Positions 1 to 9,049 of a stretch of DNA of 64,000 nt are shown one piece after another; the stretch's first letter is position 1; each line of letters begins with the position of its first letter. A model generated the notes under the pieces. That model saw nothing but the letters and a program-made list of their open reading frames with translations. It was not told the origin of the DNA and did not search any database. This stretch comes from Pseudomonas promysalinigenes (GTDB taxonomy: Bacteria > Pseudomonadota > Gammaproteobacteria > Pseudomonadales > Pseudomonadaceae), in contig NZ_CP077094.1 in NCBI RefSeq assembly GCF_014269025.2, positions 2,046,001-2,110,000 of the forward strand, written 5' to 3'. Position numbers and translations under genes: made by a program.

Positions 1-552
1 TTGCGCCGCGAACACTTCCAGGTCCGGGCGCCGGGCCATGGTCCCGTCATCGTTCAGCACCTCGACAATCACCGACGCCGGGGCGAAACCGGCCAGGCGC
101 GCCAGGTCGCAACCGGCTTCGGTGTGCCCGGCCCGGGTCAGCACGCCACCTTCTCGGGCGCGCAGGGGGAAGATGTGACCAGGCTGTACCAGGTCTTCTG
201 GGCGCGCGTTGGATGCCATGGCGGCAGCCACGGTGCGCGCCCGGTCTGCGGCGGATATGCCTGTGGTGACGCCGGTGGCGGCCTCAATGGACACGGTGAA
301 AGCAGTGCTGAATACGCTACCGTTGGCCGGTACCATTTGCTCCAGCCCAAGGCGTTGACAGTGTTCGTCGGTCAGTGTCAGGCAAATCAGCCCGCGCGCC
401 TGGCGGGCCATGAAATTGATTGCCTGGGCGTCACAGCGCTCGGCGGCGATCAGCAGGTCGCCTTCGTTTTCTCGATCCTCGTCGTCCACCAGTAGGACCA
501 TCTTGCCTTGCCGGTAGTCTTCTAGAAGTTCTTCAATGGTGTTGAATGCCAT
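1..552 (-). CDS. ribB: 3,4-dihydroxy-2-butanone-4-phosphate synthase (RibB), 3' end cut by window edge
   Basis: Reading leftward from ATG at 552, 184 codons are visible and the frame stays open to base 1, so the C-terminus is missing. RibB converts ribulose 5-phosphate to the four-carbon precursor of the riboflavin xylene ring, plus formate. The acidic active-site motif DEDRENEGD sits at residues 24-32, and the later HTEAGCDL motif is intact. It could be a stand-alone RibB (about 217 aa in E. coli) or a RibBA-type fusion; the visible part does not decide. Only 78 bases separate it from the divergent DUF1330 gene, too little for an FMN riboswitch, so this is probably a paralogue outside the classical rib regulation (inference). 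Confidence 0.93.
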   Translation of the reverse strand, partial: MAFNTIEELLEDYRQGKMVLLVDDEDRENEGDLLIAAERCDAQAINFMARQARGLICLTLTDEHCQRLGLEQMVPANGSVFSTAFTVSIEAATGVTTGISAADRARTVAAAMASNARPEDLVQPGHIFPLRAREGGVLTRAGHTEAGCDLARLAGFAPASVIVEVLNDDGTMARRPDLEVFAAQ

Positions 553-583
553 GTTGCACGCTCACTGTGGCGGAGTGATTATT

Positions 584-595
584 ATGGTATACCAT
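584..595. promoter_or_regulatory. Perfect palindrome ATGGTATACCAT, candidate operator
   Basis: This 12-bp perfect palindrome lies in the 78-bp gap between divergent ribB (start 552) and the DUF1330 gene (start 631). TGGT-N(2-3)-ACCA operators are typical of FCD-type GntR regulators. No such regulator is encoded inside the window, so the binding partner is unknown. Confidence 0.45.
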
Positions 596-630
596 CATAC
601 ACAGATATCTTTGGAACTGGAGAGTAGCGG

Positions 631-924
631 ATGAAGGCTTATTGGATCGCCCACGTCGACGTCACCGACCCCGAGCAATACCAGCAGTACACCCAGCGCG
701 CTCCCGCTGCCTTCAAGGCCTACGGCGGCCGCTTCCTGGCTCGCGGCGGGCGCAGCGAGGCGATGGAGGGGCGGCCCACTCCACAGCGTAGCGTGGTGAT
801 CGAGTTCGATTCGTATGAGCAGGCGGTGGCGTGCTACCGGTCTGCGCTGTACCAGGAGGCGTGCAGCCATCGGCAGGGGGTGGCGAAGGCTGAGGTGATC
901 ATCGTCGAGGGTTTCGAGCCTTGA
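631..924 (+). CDS. DUF1330 family protein
   Basis: A 97-aa soluble protein with the dimeric alpha/beta-barrel look of DUF1330: the N-terminal KAYWIAHVDVTDPEQY, a central RGG segment and the VVIEFDSYEQAVACYRS block near residues 50-70. The biochemical role of the family is unsettled. The start is supported by GGAACTGGAG about 10 bases upstream. It is divergent from ribB and the shared gap carries a perfect palindrome, so the two may be co-regulated. There is no signal peptide or membrane segment. Confidence 0.85.
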   Translation: MKAYWIAHVDVTDPEQYQQYTQRAPAAFKAYGGRFLARGGRSEAMEGRPTPQRSVVIEFDSYEQAVACYRSALYQEACSHRQGVAKAEVIIVEGFEP

Positions 925-1014
925 GGTAATGCCAGCTTGGCCTTGAACCGGACAATGAGGCCCGGCCTAAGGCCGCTGTTGTCTACGCAATGCTTGGGCG
1001 GACATTCGCTGAGG

Positions 1015-2034
1015 TTATTGCAAATGCACCTTCAGCTCGTTGGCAGCCTGGCGCATGGCCGTTTTGACCGCTGGTACCTGGCTCAGCGGGTTCAGCAGGC
1101 CGTAGTCATGGATCATTCCGTTGTAGCGCACCGACGTTACCGTCACACCGGCCGCATCCAGTTTGCGAGCATAAGCTTCACCCTCATCACGCAATACGTC
1201 GAACTCGGCGGTTTGTACCAGGGCCGGTGGTAGGCCTTTGAGCTGCTCGCTACTGGCACGAAGCGGCGAAGCGTAGATCTGCTCCCGGGCCTTAGGGTCG
1301 GTGGTGTAGTTGTCCCAGAACCACTTCATCATCCCGGTGGTCAGGAAGTGCCCCTCGGCGAACTGCTTGTATGAAGCAGTCTCGAAGCTGGCATCGGTAA
1401 CTGGCCACAGCAGCAGTTGGAAGCGCAGTGCCGGTGTGCCGGCTTCTTTGGCTTTGAGCGCTACCACTGCCGCCATGTTGCCGCCGACGCTGTTGCCGGC
1501 CACGGCCAAGCGCTTGCCGTCGACGCCGATTTCGTTGCCGTGCTCGGCCACCCACTGGGTCGCGGCATAGGCTTGGTTGATCGCCGTGGGGTAATGCGCC
1601 TCAGGTGATGGGGTGTAGTCCACATAGACCGCCACCGCGCCAGAGCCGACCACCAGGTCGCGGATCAGCCGCTGGTGGGTCGGGAAGTCGCCCAGCACCC
1701 AGCCGCCGCCGTGGAAGAACATGAACACCGGCAGTTCACCCTTGACGTTGGCCGGGCGTACCACCTGCAGCGTGATCGACTGGCCGCTGGCCTGGATGAC
1801 GTGTTCCTTGACCTCGATGCCGGACAGATCGACCTTCACCGATGCCTGGGCACTTGTTAGCACGGCGCGGGCGTCTTTGGGGCTGAGCTGTTCCAGCGGC
1901 TTGCCGCCACCTCGCTCCAGAGCTTCGAGGAAGGCCTGGGTGTGCTGCTCGACACCGGGGCTGCCGGCAGCGAATGCGCTGGACACGGACAGGGCGAGGA
2001 GTGAAGCGGTAAGGGTCTTATGGACAATGTTCAT
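1015..2034 (-). CDS. Exported alpha/beta hydrolase (hormone-sensitive lipase family IV)
   Basis: A 339-aa esterase-type hydrolase. Residues 1-22 form a signal peptide ending AFA-AG, so it probably acts in the periplasm. The oxyanion-hole motif HGGGW is at 108-112, the nucleophile Ser182 is in GNSVG, and Asp279 or Asp283 plus His309 complete the triad, which is the family IV arrangement. The start at 2034 was chosen because AAAGGAT precedes it and the signal peptide begins there; the frame stays open further upstream without a sensible N-terminus. It is divergent from a LysR gene at 2180, its likely regulator. The substrate cannot be read from sequence. Confidence 0.88.
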   Translation of the reverse strand: MNIVHKTLTASLLALSVSSAFAAGSPGVEQHTQAFLEALERGGGKPLEQLSPKDARAVLTSAQASVKVDLSGIEVKEHVIQASGQSITLQVVRPANVKGELPVFMFFHGGGWVLGDFPTHQRLIRDLVVGSGAVAVYVDYTPSPEAHYPTAINQAYAATQWVAEHGNEIGVDGKRLAVAGNSVGGNMAAVVALKAKEAGTPALRFQLLLWPVTDASFETASYKQFAEGHFLTTGMMKWFWDNYTTDPKAREQIYASPLRASSEQLKGLPPALVQTAEFDVLRDEGEAYARKLDAAGVTVTSVRYNGMIHDYGLLNPLSQVPAVKTAMRQAANELKVHLQ

Positions 2035-2179
2035 CAGCGAATCCTTTTCGTGCATGTGTTGGTAATGGACGTCTGCCTGGCCTCGGATGTCGATCGCCGC
2101 GGCCTGCACGTAGATTAAGGAGATGCGCCTGTAGGAAAAAGCCGCTATAAAGCGTTTGACTGTCACCTAGAGCGAGACA

Positions 2180-3064
2180 ATGAACCCCTACGAAGACATG
2201 CGCATTTTTGCCCAAATCATGGAAGCCGGCAGTTTCACCGCCGCCGCCGAGCGCCTGGGCATGTCCAAGCAATCGGTCAGCCGCCGTTTGATGCAGCTCG
2301 AAGAGCGCCTTGGCGTGCGCCTGCTCAACCGCTCGACCCGACGCCTGGACGCCACGCCCCTGGGCCAGCACTACTACCAGTCGGCGCTGCGCCTGCTGGG
2401 GGAGGTGCAGCAGGTGGAGCACGACATCAGCGGCCAGGCCCAGGCCTTGCGCGGCACCTTGCGCCTGAGTGCGCCACTGTCGTTCGCCATGGCGCATCTG
2501 GGCTGCGTGCTGACCGAGTTTCTGCAGGTGCATGGGCAGGTGGATGTCGAGGTGGACCTAAGCGATCGCCCGGTGGATCTGATTGGCGAGGGCTATGACT
2601 TGGCGCTGCGCATTGGCGCGCTGGAGGACTCCAGCCTGATCGCCCAGCGCATTGCCGCGGTGCAGCGGGTGTACTGTGCCAGCCCGGCGTACCTTGAAGT
2701 ACGTGGTGTGCCGACCAAGCCGCAGGCGCTTGCCGAACATGATTGTCTGCCCTATGGGCACTCGCGGCAGGTGCAGTGGCAGTTCTGCAACGCCGGCAAA
2801 GCGCTAACGCTGCAGGTGACCGGCCGGATGCGAGCAAATAACGGCGAATTGCTCAGGGATGCGGCAATTGCCGGGATGGGGGTCACCTATTTGCCGACCT
2901 TCATCGTCGGGCAGGCGCTGGCGGACGGGCGCTTGGTGACCGTGCTGGATGAGTGGGTACCGCCGGCATTACAGCTGTCGGCGGTGTATCCACAGCACCG
3001 GCAGGTGGCGCGGCCGGTGCAGGGGTTTGTGCGCTTTTTGCGCGAGCGGCTGACACACCTGTGA
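2180..3064 (+). CDS. LysR family transcriptional regulator
   Basis: A 294-aa regulator. The N-terminal winged HTH has the typical SFTAAAERLGMSKQSVSRRL recognition segment at about residues 18-38, followed by the linker helix and a periplasmic-binding-like effector domain from about residue 90. It belongs to the large CrgA/YafC-like branch, to judge by the NPYEDMRIFAQIMEAGSF opening. It is divergent from the exported esterase with a 145-bp gap, so control of that gene is likely. Its 3' end faces soxG. Confidence 0.9.
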   Translation: MNPYEDMRIFAQIMEAGSFTAAAERLGMSKQSVSRRLMQLEERLGVRLLNRSTRRLDATPLGQHYYQSALRLLGEVQQVEHDISGQAQALRGTLRLSAPLSFAMAHLGCVLTEFLQVHGQVDVEVDLSDRPVDLIGEGYDLALRIGALEDSSLIAQRIAAVQRVYCASPAYLEVRGVPTKPQALAEHDCLPYGHSRQVQWQFCNAGKALTLQVTGRMRANNGELLRDAAIAGMGVTYLPTFIVGQALADGRLVTVLDEWVPPALQLSAVYPQHRQVARPVQGFVRFLRERLTHL

Positions 3065-3087
3065 TACCGCGGAGCGGACAGCGCAGG

Positions 3088-3693
3088 CTAAAGCATCAGT
3101 TCATCCAAACCGACCCACCCGCCATCGAACTCACCCATGGCATCGAGTATCGCCTCCTGGAAATACGCCAGTGACGGCCGGTCGAACAGCAATTGGATTG
3201 CTTGCCGTTCAGCACTGCCGACATTCACCACGATCACATTGATTCGCGCCGCCGAAGTCTGCGCCACGGCACCGAACGCAAATGCCTGCAAACGCAGGTC
3301 GACCCCGCACAACTTGGCCATCACGGCGCTGCAGTGTACCCCCGTCAGCTGCAGCCAGGCATGGCTGTCTTGGCGTGGCAGCAGGTAGTCGCGCCTGGCA
3401 TCCTGCTGCCAGGCCTGCTCAAGGGCAGCGACGCGCGCGCCCTGGTCGGCCATGCTGCCCAGCAACAGGTACTCGCTGGCAGACAGGCGCGCTACCCAAC
3501 TGCCATCGCCCTGGCGCAGTGCCAGGTTGGGCCGCGCAGGCAAGTCGTAGCCATGGGCTTGCAGGTATGCCGCGCTGTCCGCGCCGCGCAACCCAACGCG
3601 CGCCAGCTCGGTCAGGTCGGCCAGGGCACAGGTGTTCAACAGCTCGGCAGAGCGGCTGGGCACCTTCAAAGCTTCAGTGTTCAAGCTGGTCAT
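3088..3693 (-). CDS. soxG: Sarcosine oxidase gamma subunit
   Basis: A 201-aa protein, last gene of the purU-folD-soxBDAG operon and 3 bases after the soxA stop. The gamma subunit packs against alpha in heterotetrameric sarcosine oxidase and resembles the folate-binding aminomethyltransferase fold without catalysing on its own. The stretch DLTELARVGLRGADSAAYL near the N-terminus and VNVGSAERQAIQLLFDRP near the C-terminus are family features. Similarity is weaker than for alpha and beta, so position in the operon carries much of the call. Confidence 0.85.
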   Translation of the reverse strand: MTSLNTEALKVPSRSAELLNTCALADLTELARVGLRGADSAAYLQAHGYDLPARPNLALRQGDGSWVARLSASEYLLLGSMADQGARVAALEQAWQQDARRDYLLPRQDSHAWLQLTGVHCSAVMAKLCGVDLRLQAFAFGAVAQTSAARINVIVVNVGSAERQAIQLLFDRPSLAYFQEAILDAMGEFDGGWVGLDELML

Positions 3694-3696
3694 GGG

Positions 3697-6600
3697 TCAG
3701 AGTTCCTGGCGCAGGTTGTCGGGATCGTGGAAGGGCAGTTGCACCACTGTGGCATTGACCATCAGTGCGCCTTCCACGCGGATCGGGATGCGCATGCCCG
3801 GCGTCGCCTGATGGGCTCCGGCGTAGGCCAGGCCGATAATCTGCCCAAGGGTCTGGGAATACTCGCAGGAGGTGACGTTGCCGCTGATGTCGGGGCCGTC
3901 CAGTACCAGGTGGCCTTCCAAGGGCTGCGGGCTACCCTTGGGCAAGGTGAAGCCGACCAGCTTACGCTTGAGTGGCTGCGCTTCAAGGATCTGGATCGAG
4001 CGCTTGCCGACGAAGAAGGGCTTCTTGCGCCCGATGGCCCACTGCATGTCGATTTCCGCCGGGTGGGTCATGCCGTCGGTATCCTGGCCGATGATTACGT
4101 GGCCTTTTTCAAGGCGCAACAGGCGCTGGGTTTCGACGCCGAAGGGGCGGATGCCCAGCTCACTGCCTGCTAGCATCAGGGCGTCCCAAAGGCGCTCGGC
4201 GTGGCGTGCCGGCACGTGTAACTCATAACCCAATTCACCTACGAAGCCGACCCGCAGAATGCGCGCAGTGATGCCCGCCACTGTGCCAGTTCGCACGCCC
4301 AGGTACGGGAATGCTTGGGCCGACAGGTCGACATCAGTGCACACTTTTGCCAGCACCTGGCGCGACAGCGGCCCAGCCAGGTTCACAGCAGCCAGTGCGG
4401 CAGTGACGTTGGTGATATCCACATCAAGGCGCCACTGCGCGTTCCATTTGAGCATCTGCTGGTAGATACGGTCGACGCCACTGGTGGTGGCCGTGACATA
4501 GAAGTGCTGCTCGGCCAGGCGCGCACAGACCCCATCATCGATCACCACGCCCTGCTCATTGGTCATCAGTGCATAACGGGTGCGACCGATCGCCAGCTTG
4601 GCGAAACCGAAGGTGTACAGGCGCTCTAGCAACTCGGCGGCATCCGGGCCGCGCACGTCTAGACCGCCGAGGGTCGACACATCGATCAGGCCGACCTTTT
4701 CGCGCACATGGCGGGCCTCTTCCTGCATGCAGCGTTCGCGGTCTTGTGCCTTGCCGTAGTAGGCCGGGCGCTGCCAGATGCCGGCGGGCATCATGTTCGC
4801 GCCCGCCTGCAGATGCCGACGGTGCATCGGTGTCTGCCGGTACGGGTCGAACGCGCGGCCAGCCACGTGTGCCAGCTTCTCTGCCTGGAACGGCGGCCTG
4901 GCGGTGGTCACCCCGGTTTCACTGATGCTTCGGCCAGTGGCCTGTGCCACCAGGCGTGCGGTGGGCAGTGCCGAGTGACGGCCCTGGGACGGGCCCATGC
5001 CAACGGTGGAGAAGCGCTTGACCAACTGCACGTCGCGGTAGCCGCTGCGGTTTGCATTGACGATATCGCGCACCTGCAGGTCTTCGTCGAAATCGACGAA
5101 GTCCTTGCCCTTGGGGTGCGGGAAAATAGGCCAGGGGAAATTGACTTTGGCTTCGGCCACATAGGCCGGCTGTGTCGCAGTTTGCAGCCCCAGTGCCGCA
5201 AGCGCCTGCCCGGCGCTGCGCGCGGCGTCGGTGAGCACATTGGCCAGGTGGTGGTGGCCGTTCACCGATCCAGCGATATCCAAACCTTCGGGCAGCTGGC
5301 TGATGGTGAACTCGTCACGCTCCACGTCGTAGGCCAGCTTGCCGCCGGCCTGGCACAGCAGCTGATACACCGGCATGTAGCCGGCGGACATGCACAGCAG
5401 GTCGCAGGCCACGCGCAAGCCGTGCTCGCCCACCTTGCCTTGGCCTGTGATCGGGCGAATGTCTACGCCGGTGACGTGGCGCATGCCTGATGCGTGCAGC
5501 GCCTCATAGACGGTGCTGCCCAGGTGCAAGGGAATGTCCCGGCGTTTGAGCTCGCTGCCCAGCGCTGGGTCCGCGGGTGCGGCGCGCATGTCGACCACGG
5601 CGGCGACGGCCACCCCTTGTTCCTGCAAATCGAGTGCAGCCAGGTAGCCGTCATCGTGACCGGTGAGGACCACTGCACGCTGCCCGGGCTTGACGGCATA
5701 GAGCTTCATCAGCCGTTGTGCGGCACTGGTCAGCATCACCCCAGGCAGGTCGTTGTTGCGAAACACCACGGGCTGGTCGAAGGACCCGGCTGCCACGACG
5801 CAACGCTTGGCCCGTACTTTGTACAGGCGCTTGTGGCGGATGACCGGCAAGTAGTGGTCGGTAAACCAGCCATTGCAGGTGGCCTCGCACAGCACTTCAA
5901 TATTCGAGTGCCCCTGCACGGCGGCCAGCAGTTCATGGCGCACGGTGGCGGCGCGGGTGCCGGCGATGTCGAAGCGGGCGTAGGTCAGCGAGCCCCCTAG
6001 CACCGGCTGTTGCTCGATCAGCAACACCTTGGCCCCGCCATTGGCGGCATCCAGGGCCGCGCGCAGGCCGGCCGGGCCGGCCCCGATGACGGCGACATCG
6101 ACGAATAGATAGGCCTTGTCGTAGTACTGCGGCTTGAACCCCAGATTCAGCACGCCCAGCCCAGCTTTCTTGCGAATCAAAGGCTCCCAGACCTTCCACA
6201 TCCCTTTGGGCTTGTAGAACGAGCGGTAGTAGAAGCCCACCGGCATGAAGCGCGAAAACTTGCCCAGGTAAGCGTCGCGATCGTGCTCCAGGCTTGCGTT
6301 GAAGTTCTGCCCGGCAACCACCAGGCCGTCTTCGGCGGCCTGCATGTCGGCCAGCACATTAGGCTCATCGGGGAGCTGCACGAGGGTGTTGGCATCTTGG
6401 CCGGCCATGCTCAGTGGACCGCGGGGGCGGTGATATTTGAACGAACGTGACAGTAGCCAGCGGCCGTTGCCCAACAGCGCGCTGGCAATGGTGTCACCGG
6501 CAAACCCTTGATATGGCTGGCCGTCGAATTCAAAACGCAGGGGCAAGTTGCGGTCGATCAACAGGCCCATGGGCGCGGGGAGGCGAGTGTGGTTGTTCAT
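3697..6600 (-). CDS. soxA: Sarcosine oxidase alpha subunit (heterotetrameric N-methyl amine oxidase)
   Basis: A 967-aa protein. The N-terminal 2Fe-2S-like fold domain is followed by a nucleotide-binding domain with GAGPAG at 173-178, then a C-terminal GcvT-like aminomethyltransferase domain from about residue 600. In the family this domain passes the oxidised methyl group to tetrahydrofolate as 5,10-methylene-THF. ATG at 6600 overlaps the soxD stop by four bases (ATGA), which fixes the start against a longer open frame. With folD and purU upstream, the methyl carbon would flow to 10-formyl-THF and then to formate. The exact N-methyl substrate may not be sarcosine (see soxD). Confidence 0.93.
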   Translation of the reverse strand: MNNHTRLPAPMGLLIDRNLPLRFEFDGQPYQGFAGDTIASALLGNGRWLLSRSFKYHRPRGPLSMAGQDANTLVQLPDEPNVLADMQAAEDGLVVAGQNFNASLEHDRDAYLGKFSRFMPVGFYYRSFYKPKGMWKVWEPLIRKKAGLGVLNLGFKPQYYDKAYLFVDVAVIGAGPAGLRAALDAANGGAKVLLIEQQPVLGGSLTYARFDIAGTRAATVRHELLAAVQGHSNIEVLCEATCNGWFTDHYLPVIRHKRLYKVRAKRCVVAAGSFDQPVVFRNNDLPGVMLTSAAQRLMKLYAVKPGQRAVVLTGHDDGYLAALDLQEQGVAVAAVVDMRAAPADPALGSELKRRDIPLHLGSTVYEALHASGMRHVTGVDIRPITGQGKVGEHGLRVACDLLCMSAGYMPVYQLLCQAGGKLAYDVERDEFTISQLPEGLDIAGSVNGHHHLANVLTDAARSAGQALAALGLQTATQPAYVAEAKVNFPWPIFPHPKGKDFVDFDEDLQVRDIVNANRSGYRDVQLVKRFSTVGMGPSQGRHSALPTARLVAQATGRSISETGVTTARPPFQAEKLAHVAGRAFDPYRQTPMHRRHLQAGANMMPAGIWQRPAYYGKAQDRERCMQEEARHVREKVGLIDVSTLGGLDVRGPDAAELLERLYTFGFAKLAIGRTRYALMTNEQGVVIDDGVCARLAEQHFYVTATTSGVDRIYQQMLKWNAQWRLDVDITNVTAALAAVNLAGPLSRQVLAKVCTDVDLSAQAFPYLGVRTGTVAGITARILRVGFVGELGYELHVPARHAERLWDALMLAGSELGIRPFGVETQRLLRLEKGHVIIGQDTDGMTHPAEIDMQWAIGRKKPFFVGKRSIQILEAQPLKRKLVGFTLPKGSPQPLEGHLVLDGPDISGNVTSCEYSQTLGQIIGLAYAGAHQATPGMRIPIRVEGALMVNATVVQLPFHDPDNLRQEL

Positions 6601-6902
6601 CCGGTGATCTCCGGGGTAACGACAGGGGCGAAGTCGACGCGGCGGTCGAACAGCGTTTGCGGATCGAAGGTGCGCAGCACCTGGTCGGTGACGGTGTGGC
6701 GTTCGGCCAGGAACCAGTAGCTGGAGGCATTGTGCAGCCACCATTCCACGACCACGCCGGCCAGGTTGTCGCTGTTGAATACGTAGTCGGCCCATTGCCC
6801 ATCGGTGCAGCTTGCAGGGTCAGGCATCGCCTTGTACTCGCCGCCATAGGTGAACTCGCTGATGTTGCGCGGGCCGTTCAAGGGGCAGGTCAGGATCTTC
6901 AT
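6597..6902 (-). CDS. soxD: Sarcosine oxidase delta subunit, divergent, zinc ligands lost
   Basis: A 101-aa delta subunit starting MKILTCPLNGPRN and keeping the EFTYGGE signature. In characterised enzymes delta binds structural zinc through Cys6, Cys9, one His near 59 and Cys63. Here Cys6 and His57 are kept, but position 9 is Asn and the last ligand falls in a Ser-Ser-Tyr-Trp segment, so zinc binding is probably gone. It sits between soxB (12 bases after the soxB stop) and soxA (ATGA overlap). The divergence suggests a paralogous oxidase with another N-methyl substrate (inference). Confidence 0.85.
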   Translation of the reverse strand: MKILTCPLNGPRNISEFTYGGEYKAMPDPASCTDGQWADYVFNSDNLAGVVVEWWLHNASSYWFLAERHTVTDQVLRTFDPQTLFDRRVDFAPVVTPEITG

Positions 6903-6914
6903 CGTCGGGTGCTC

Positions 6915-8156
6915 CTAGTGGCTGGCCGCAGTGGCGCCCATTTCGTTGACTTGTTGGAAGCGGCTGAAGCGTTCCAGGGCAAACGGCGCGATCATCTCCG
7001 GCACCTTACCGCCACTGGCCACCAGCTCGGCCATCGTCTTGCCGCAGATGGGCGTGGCCTTGAACCCCCAGGTACCCCAACCGGCGTCCAGGTAGTAGTT
7101 GTCTACCGGTGACAAGCCCATGATCGGGCTGTAATCGGGAGTCATGTCGGTCATCCCGGCCCACTGGCGCATCAGCTTGGCGTTGGCCATGAACGGGAAC
7201 ATTTCGATGGCGTGGGCCAGCAGGCTTTCCTTGAGGTCGAGGGTCGAGCGGGTGTTGTACAGCGGGTAGGGGTCGGAGCCGCCGCCGAAAACGATTTCGC
7301 CCCGGCTGGTCTGTTGCACGTAGCAGTGCAGCGCCGATGAGCTCACCAATGGGTCAAGGAATGGCTTGAACGGTTGAGTGACCATGGCCTGCAGTGGGTA
7401 GGTATGGATCGGCGCACGGATGCCGGCCTTGGCCATCAATAGCGAACTGGCACCGGCCACGGCCTGCACCACACAGCCGCACTGCACGGTACCGCGGTTG
7501 GTCTTCAGCGCTTCGATCCGGCCATGGCGGATGACCAAGTCCTGGACTTCGGTGAGCTGATGAATCTGCACCCCGCGCTTGGCCGCTTGCTTGGCATAGC
7601 CCCACGCCACCGCATCGTGCCGAGCAGTGGCGCCGTCCATATGCCAAAGCCCTGCGAGCACCGGTAGGTGCCCAGGGTCCAGGTTCAGGCTCGGTACCAG
7701 CTCGCGGATCTGCTGGCGATCGATCATTTCGCTGCGCCCGCCGAAGTGCTTGTTGACCTCGGCGCGCTGGCGGAACGCGCGCACCGTGGCGTCGGTGTGC
7801 GCCAGGGTCAGCTGCCCACGCTCGGAGTACATGATGTTGAAATCGAACTCGTTGGACAGGTCCTGGAACATCCGCACCGATTCTGCGTAGAACCGCACCC
7901 CTTCGGATGTCAGGTAGTTCGAGCGGATCACCGCGGTATTGCGCGCGGTGTTGCCGCCGCCCAAGTAGGCTTTTTCCAACACGGCGATGTTGGTCACGCC
8001 GTGGTATTTGGCCAGGTAGTAGGCGATGGCCAGGCCATGGCCGCCGCCACCGATGATCACCACGTCATAGCGCGGCTTGAGATCGCACGGTGGCGGCAGG
8101 TCGACCTCCACCGGGTAGTCGGCGCTCAGGCCGTACTTCAGCAGGGCGAAAGGCAT
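6915..8156 (-). CDS. soxB: Sarcosine oxidase beta subunit
   Basis: A 413-aa FAD/FMN protein of the D-amino-acid-oxidase fold. The dinucleotide-binding motif GGGGHG is at residues 36-41, followed by LGGGNTARN. The ARHDAVAW segment carries His180, aligned with the histidine that covalently holds FMN in known beta subunits, so the flavin chemistry seems intact. The C-terminal [13 protein letters not shown] segment is the usual FAD-binding end. Its first 19 bases overlap the end of folD, so it is translationally coupled to it. Confidence 0.93.
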   Translation of the reverse strand: MPFALLKYGLSADYPVEVDLPPPCDLKPRYDVVIIGGGGHGLAIAYYLAKYHGVTNIAVLEKAYLGGGNTARNTAVIRSNYLTSEGVRFYAESVRMFQDLSNEFDFNIMYSERGQLTLAHTDATVRAFRQRAEVNKHFGGRSEMIDRQQIRELVPSLNLDPGHLPVLAGLWHMDGATARHDAVAWGYAKQAAKRGVQIHQLTEVQDLVIRHGRIEALKTNRGTVQCGCVVQAVAGASSLLMAKAGIRAPIHTYPLQAMVTQPFKPFLDPLVSSSALHCYVQQTSRGEIVFGGGSDPYPLYNTRSTLDLKESLLAHAIEMFPFMANAKLMRQWAGMTDMTPDYSPIMGLSPVDNYYLDAGWGTWGFKATPICGKTMAELVASGGKVPEMIAPFALERFSRFQQVNEMGATAASH

Positions 8157-9049
8157 GAGGTGCGCTCCTGGTGGGCGGCCTGTTGTTGCAGGTCGAGGGC
8201 AAGCAGTGTGTTTTTCATCAGGTAGGCGATGGTCATTGGGCCGACCCCGCCGGGTACTGGGGTGATGGCGGCCACTTGCGTCAGCGCGGCGGCAAGGTCG
8301 ACGTCACCGACCAGACGACTTTGGCCGGCTTCTTCAATGCGGTTGATGCCGACATCAATGACTACCGCCCCTGGCTTGAGCCAATCGGCACCGATCAAGC
8401 GTGGCTTGCCCACTGCGGCGACGACGATGTCGGCCTGGCGGCACAACGCCGGCAGATCGTGGCTGCGTGAGTGCACCATGGTCACCGTACAGTCGGCCTG
8501 AAGCAGCAGCGCAGCCATGGGTTTGCCGACGATGTTCGAGCGGCCGACCACCACCGCATGCTTGCCGCGCAGCTCGCCACAGGCATCGCGCAGCAAGCGC
8601 ATGCAGCCACTGGGCGTACAGGGCGTCAGCACATCGCGGCCCTGGGCCAGGCCCCCTACATTGGCGCTGTGAAAGCCGTCCACGTCCTTCAAAGGGTCGA
8701 TGGCCTGGAGGACGCGGTGTTCGTCAATATGCCCAGGTAATGGCAACTGCACGAGAATGCCGTTGATTTCCCTGTCCCGGTTGAGGCGCTCGATCAGGGC
8801 CAGCAAATGGGCCTGGGAGGTATCGCCGGGCAGGCGGTGTTCCAGGGAGCGAATGCCGACTTCCTCGGCCCGTAGCACCTTGTTGCGAACATAGACCTGG
8901 CTGGCTGCGTCGCAGCCGACCAATACCACCGCAAGGGCCGGCTGTACGCCTGCTTGACGCAACGCCTGCACCTGCTCGCCGACCTCGGCCAGCACCCGTT
9001 TTGCAGTCGCCTTGCCGTCTATCAGCTTGATGCTGGGGATGGCGTTCAT
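8138..9049 (-). CDS. folD: Bifunctional methylene-THF dehydrogenase / methenyl-THF cyclohydrolase
   Basis: A 303-aa FolD. Catalytic Tyr53 and Lys57 lie in YVRNK, and [18 protein letters not shown] and PGGVGPMT are all present. It oxidises 5,10-methylene-THF made by the Sox enzyme to 10-formyl-THF. Its start overlaps the purU stop by four bases. The C-terminus runs about 15 residues past the usual end, overlapping soxB. It is probably a pathway-dedicated paralogue, because a housekeeping folD normally stands elsewhere in Pseudomonas. Confidence 0.95.
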   Translation of the reverse strand: MNAIPSIKLIDGKATAKRVLAEVGEQVQALRQAGVQPALAVVLVGCDAASQVYVRNKVLRAEEVGIRSLEHRLPGDTSQAHLLALIERLNRDREINGILVQLPLPGHIDEHRVLQAIDPLKDVDGFHSANVGGLAQGRDVLTPCTPSGCMRLLRDACGELRGKHAVVVGRSNIVGKPMAALLLQADCTVTMVHSRSHDLPALCRQADIVVAAVGKPRLIGADWLKPGAVVIDVGINRIEEAGQSRLVGDVDLAAALTQVAAITPVPGGVGPMTIAYLMKNTLLALDLQQQAAHQERTSCLSPC

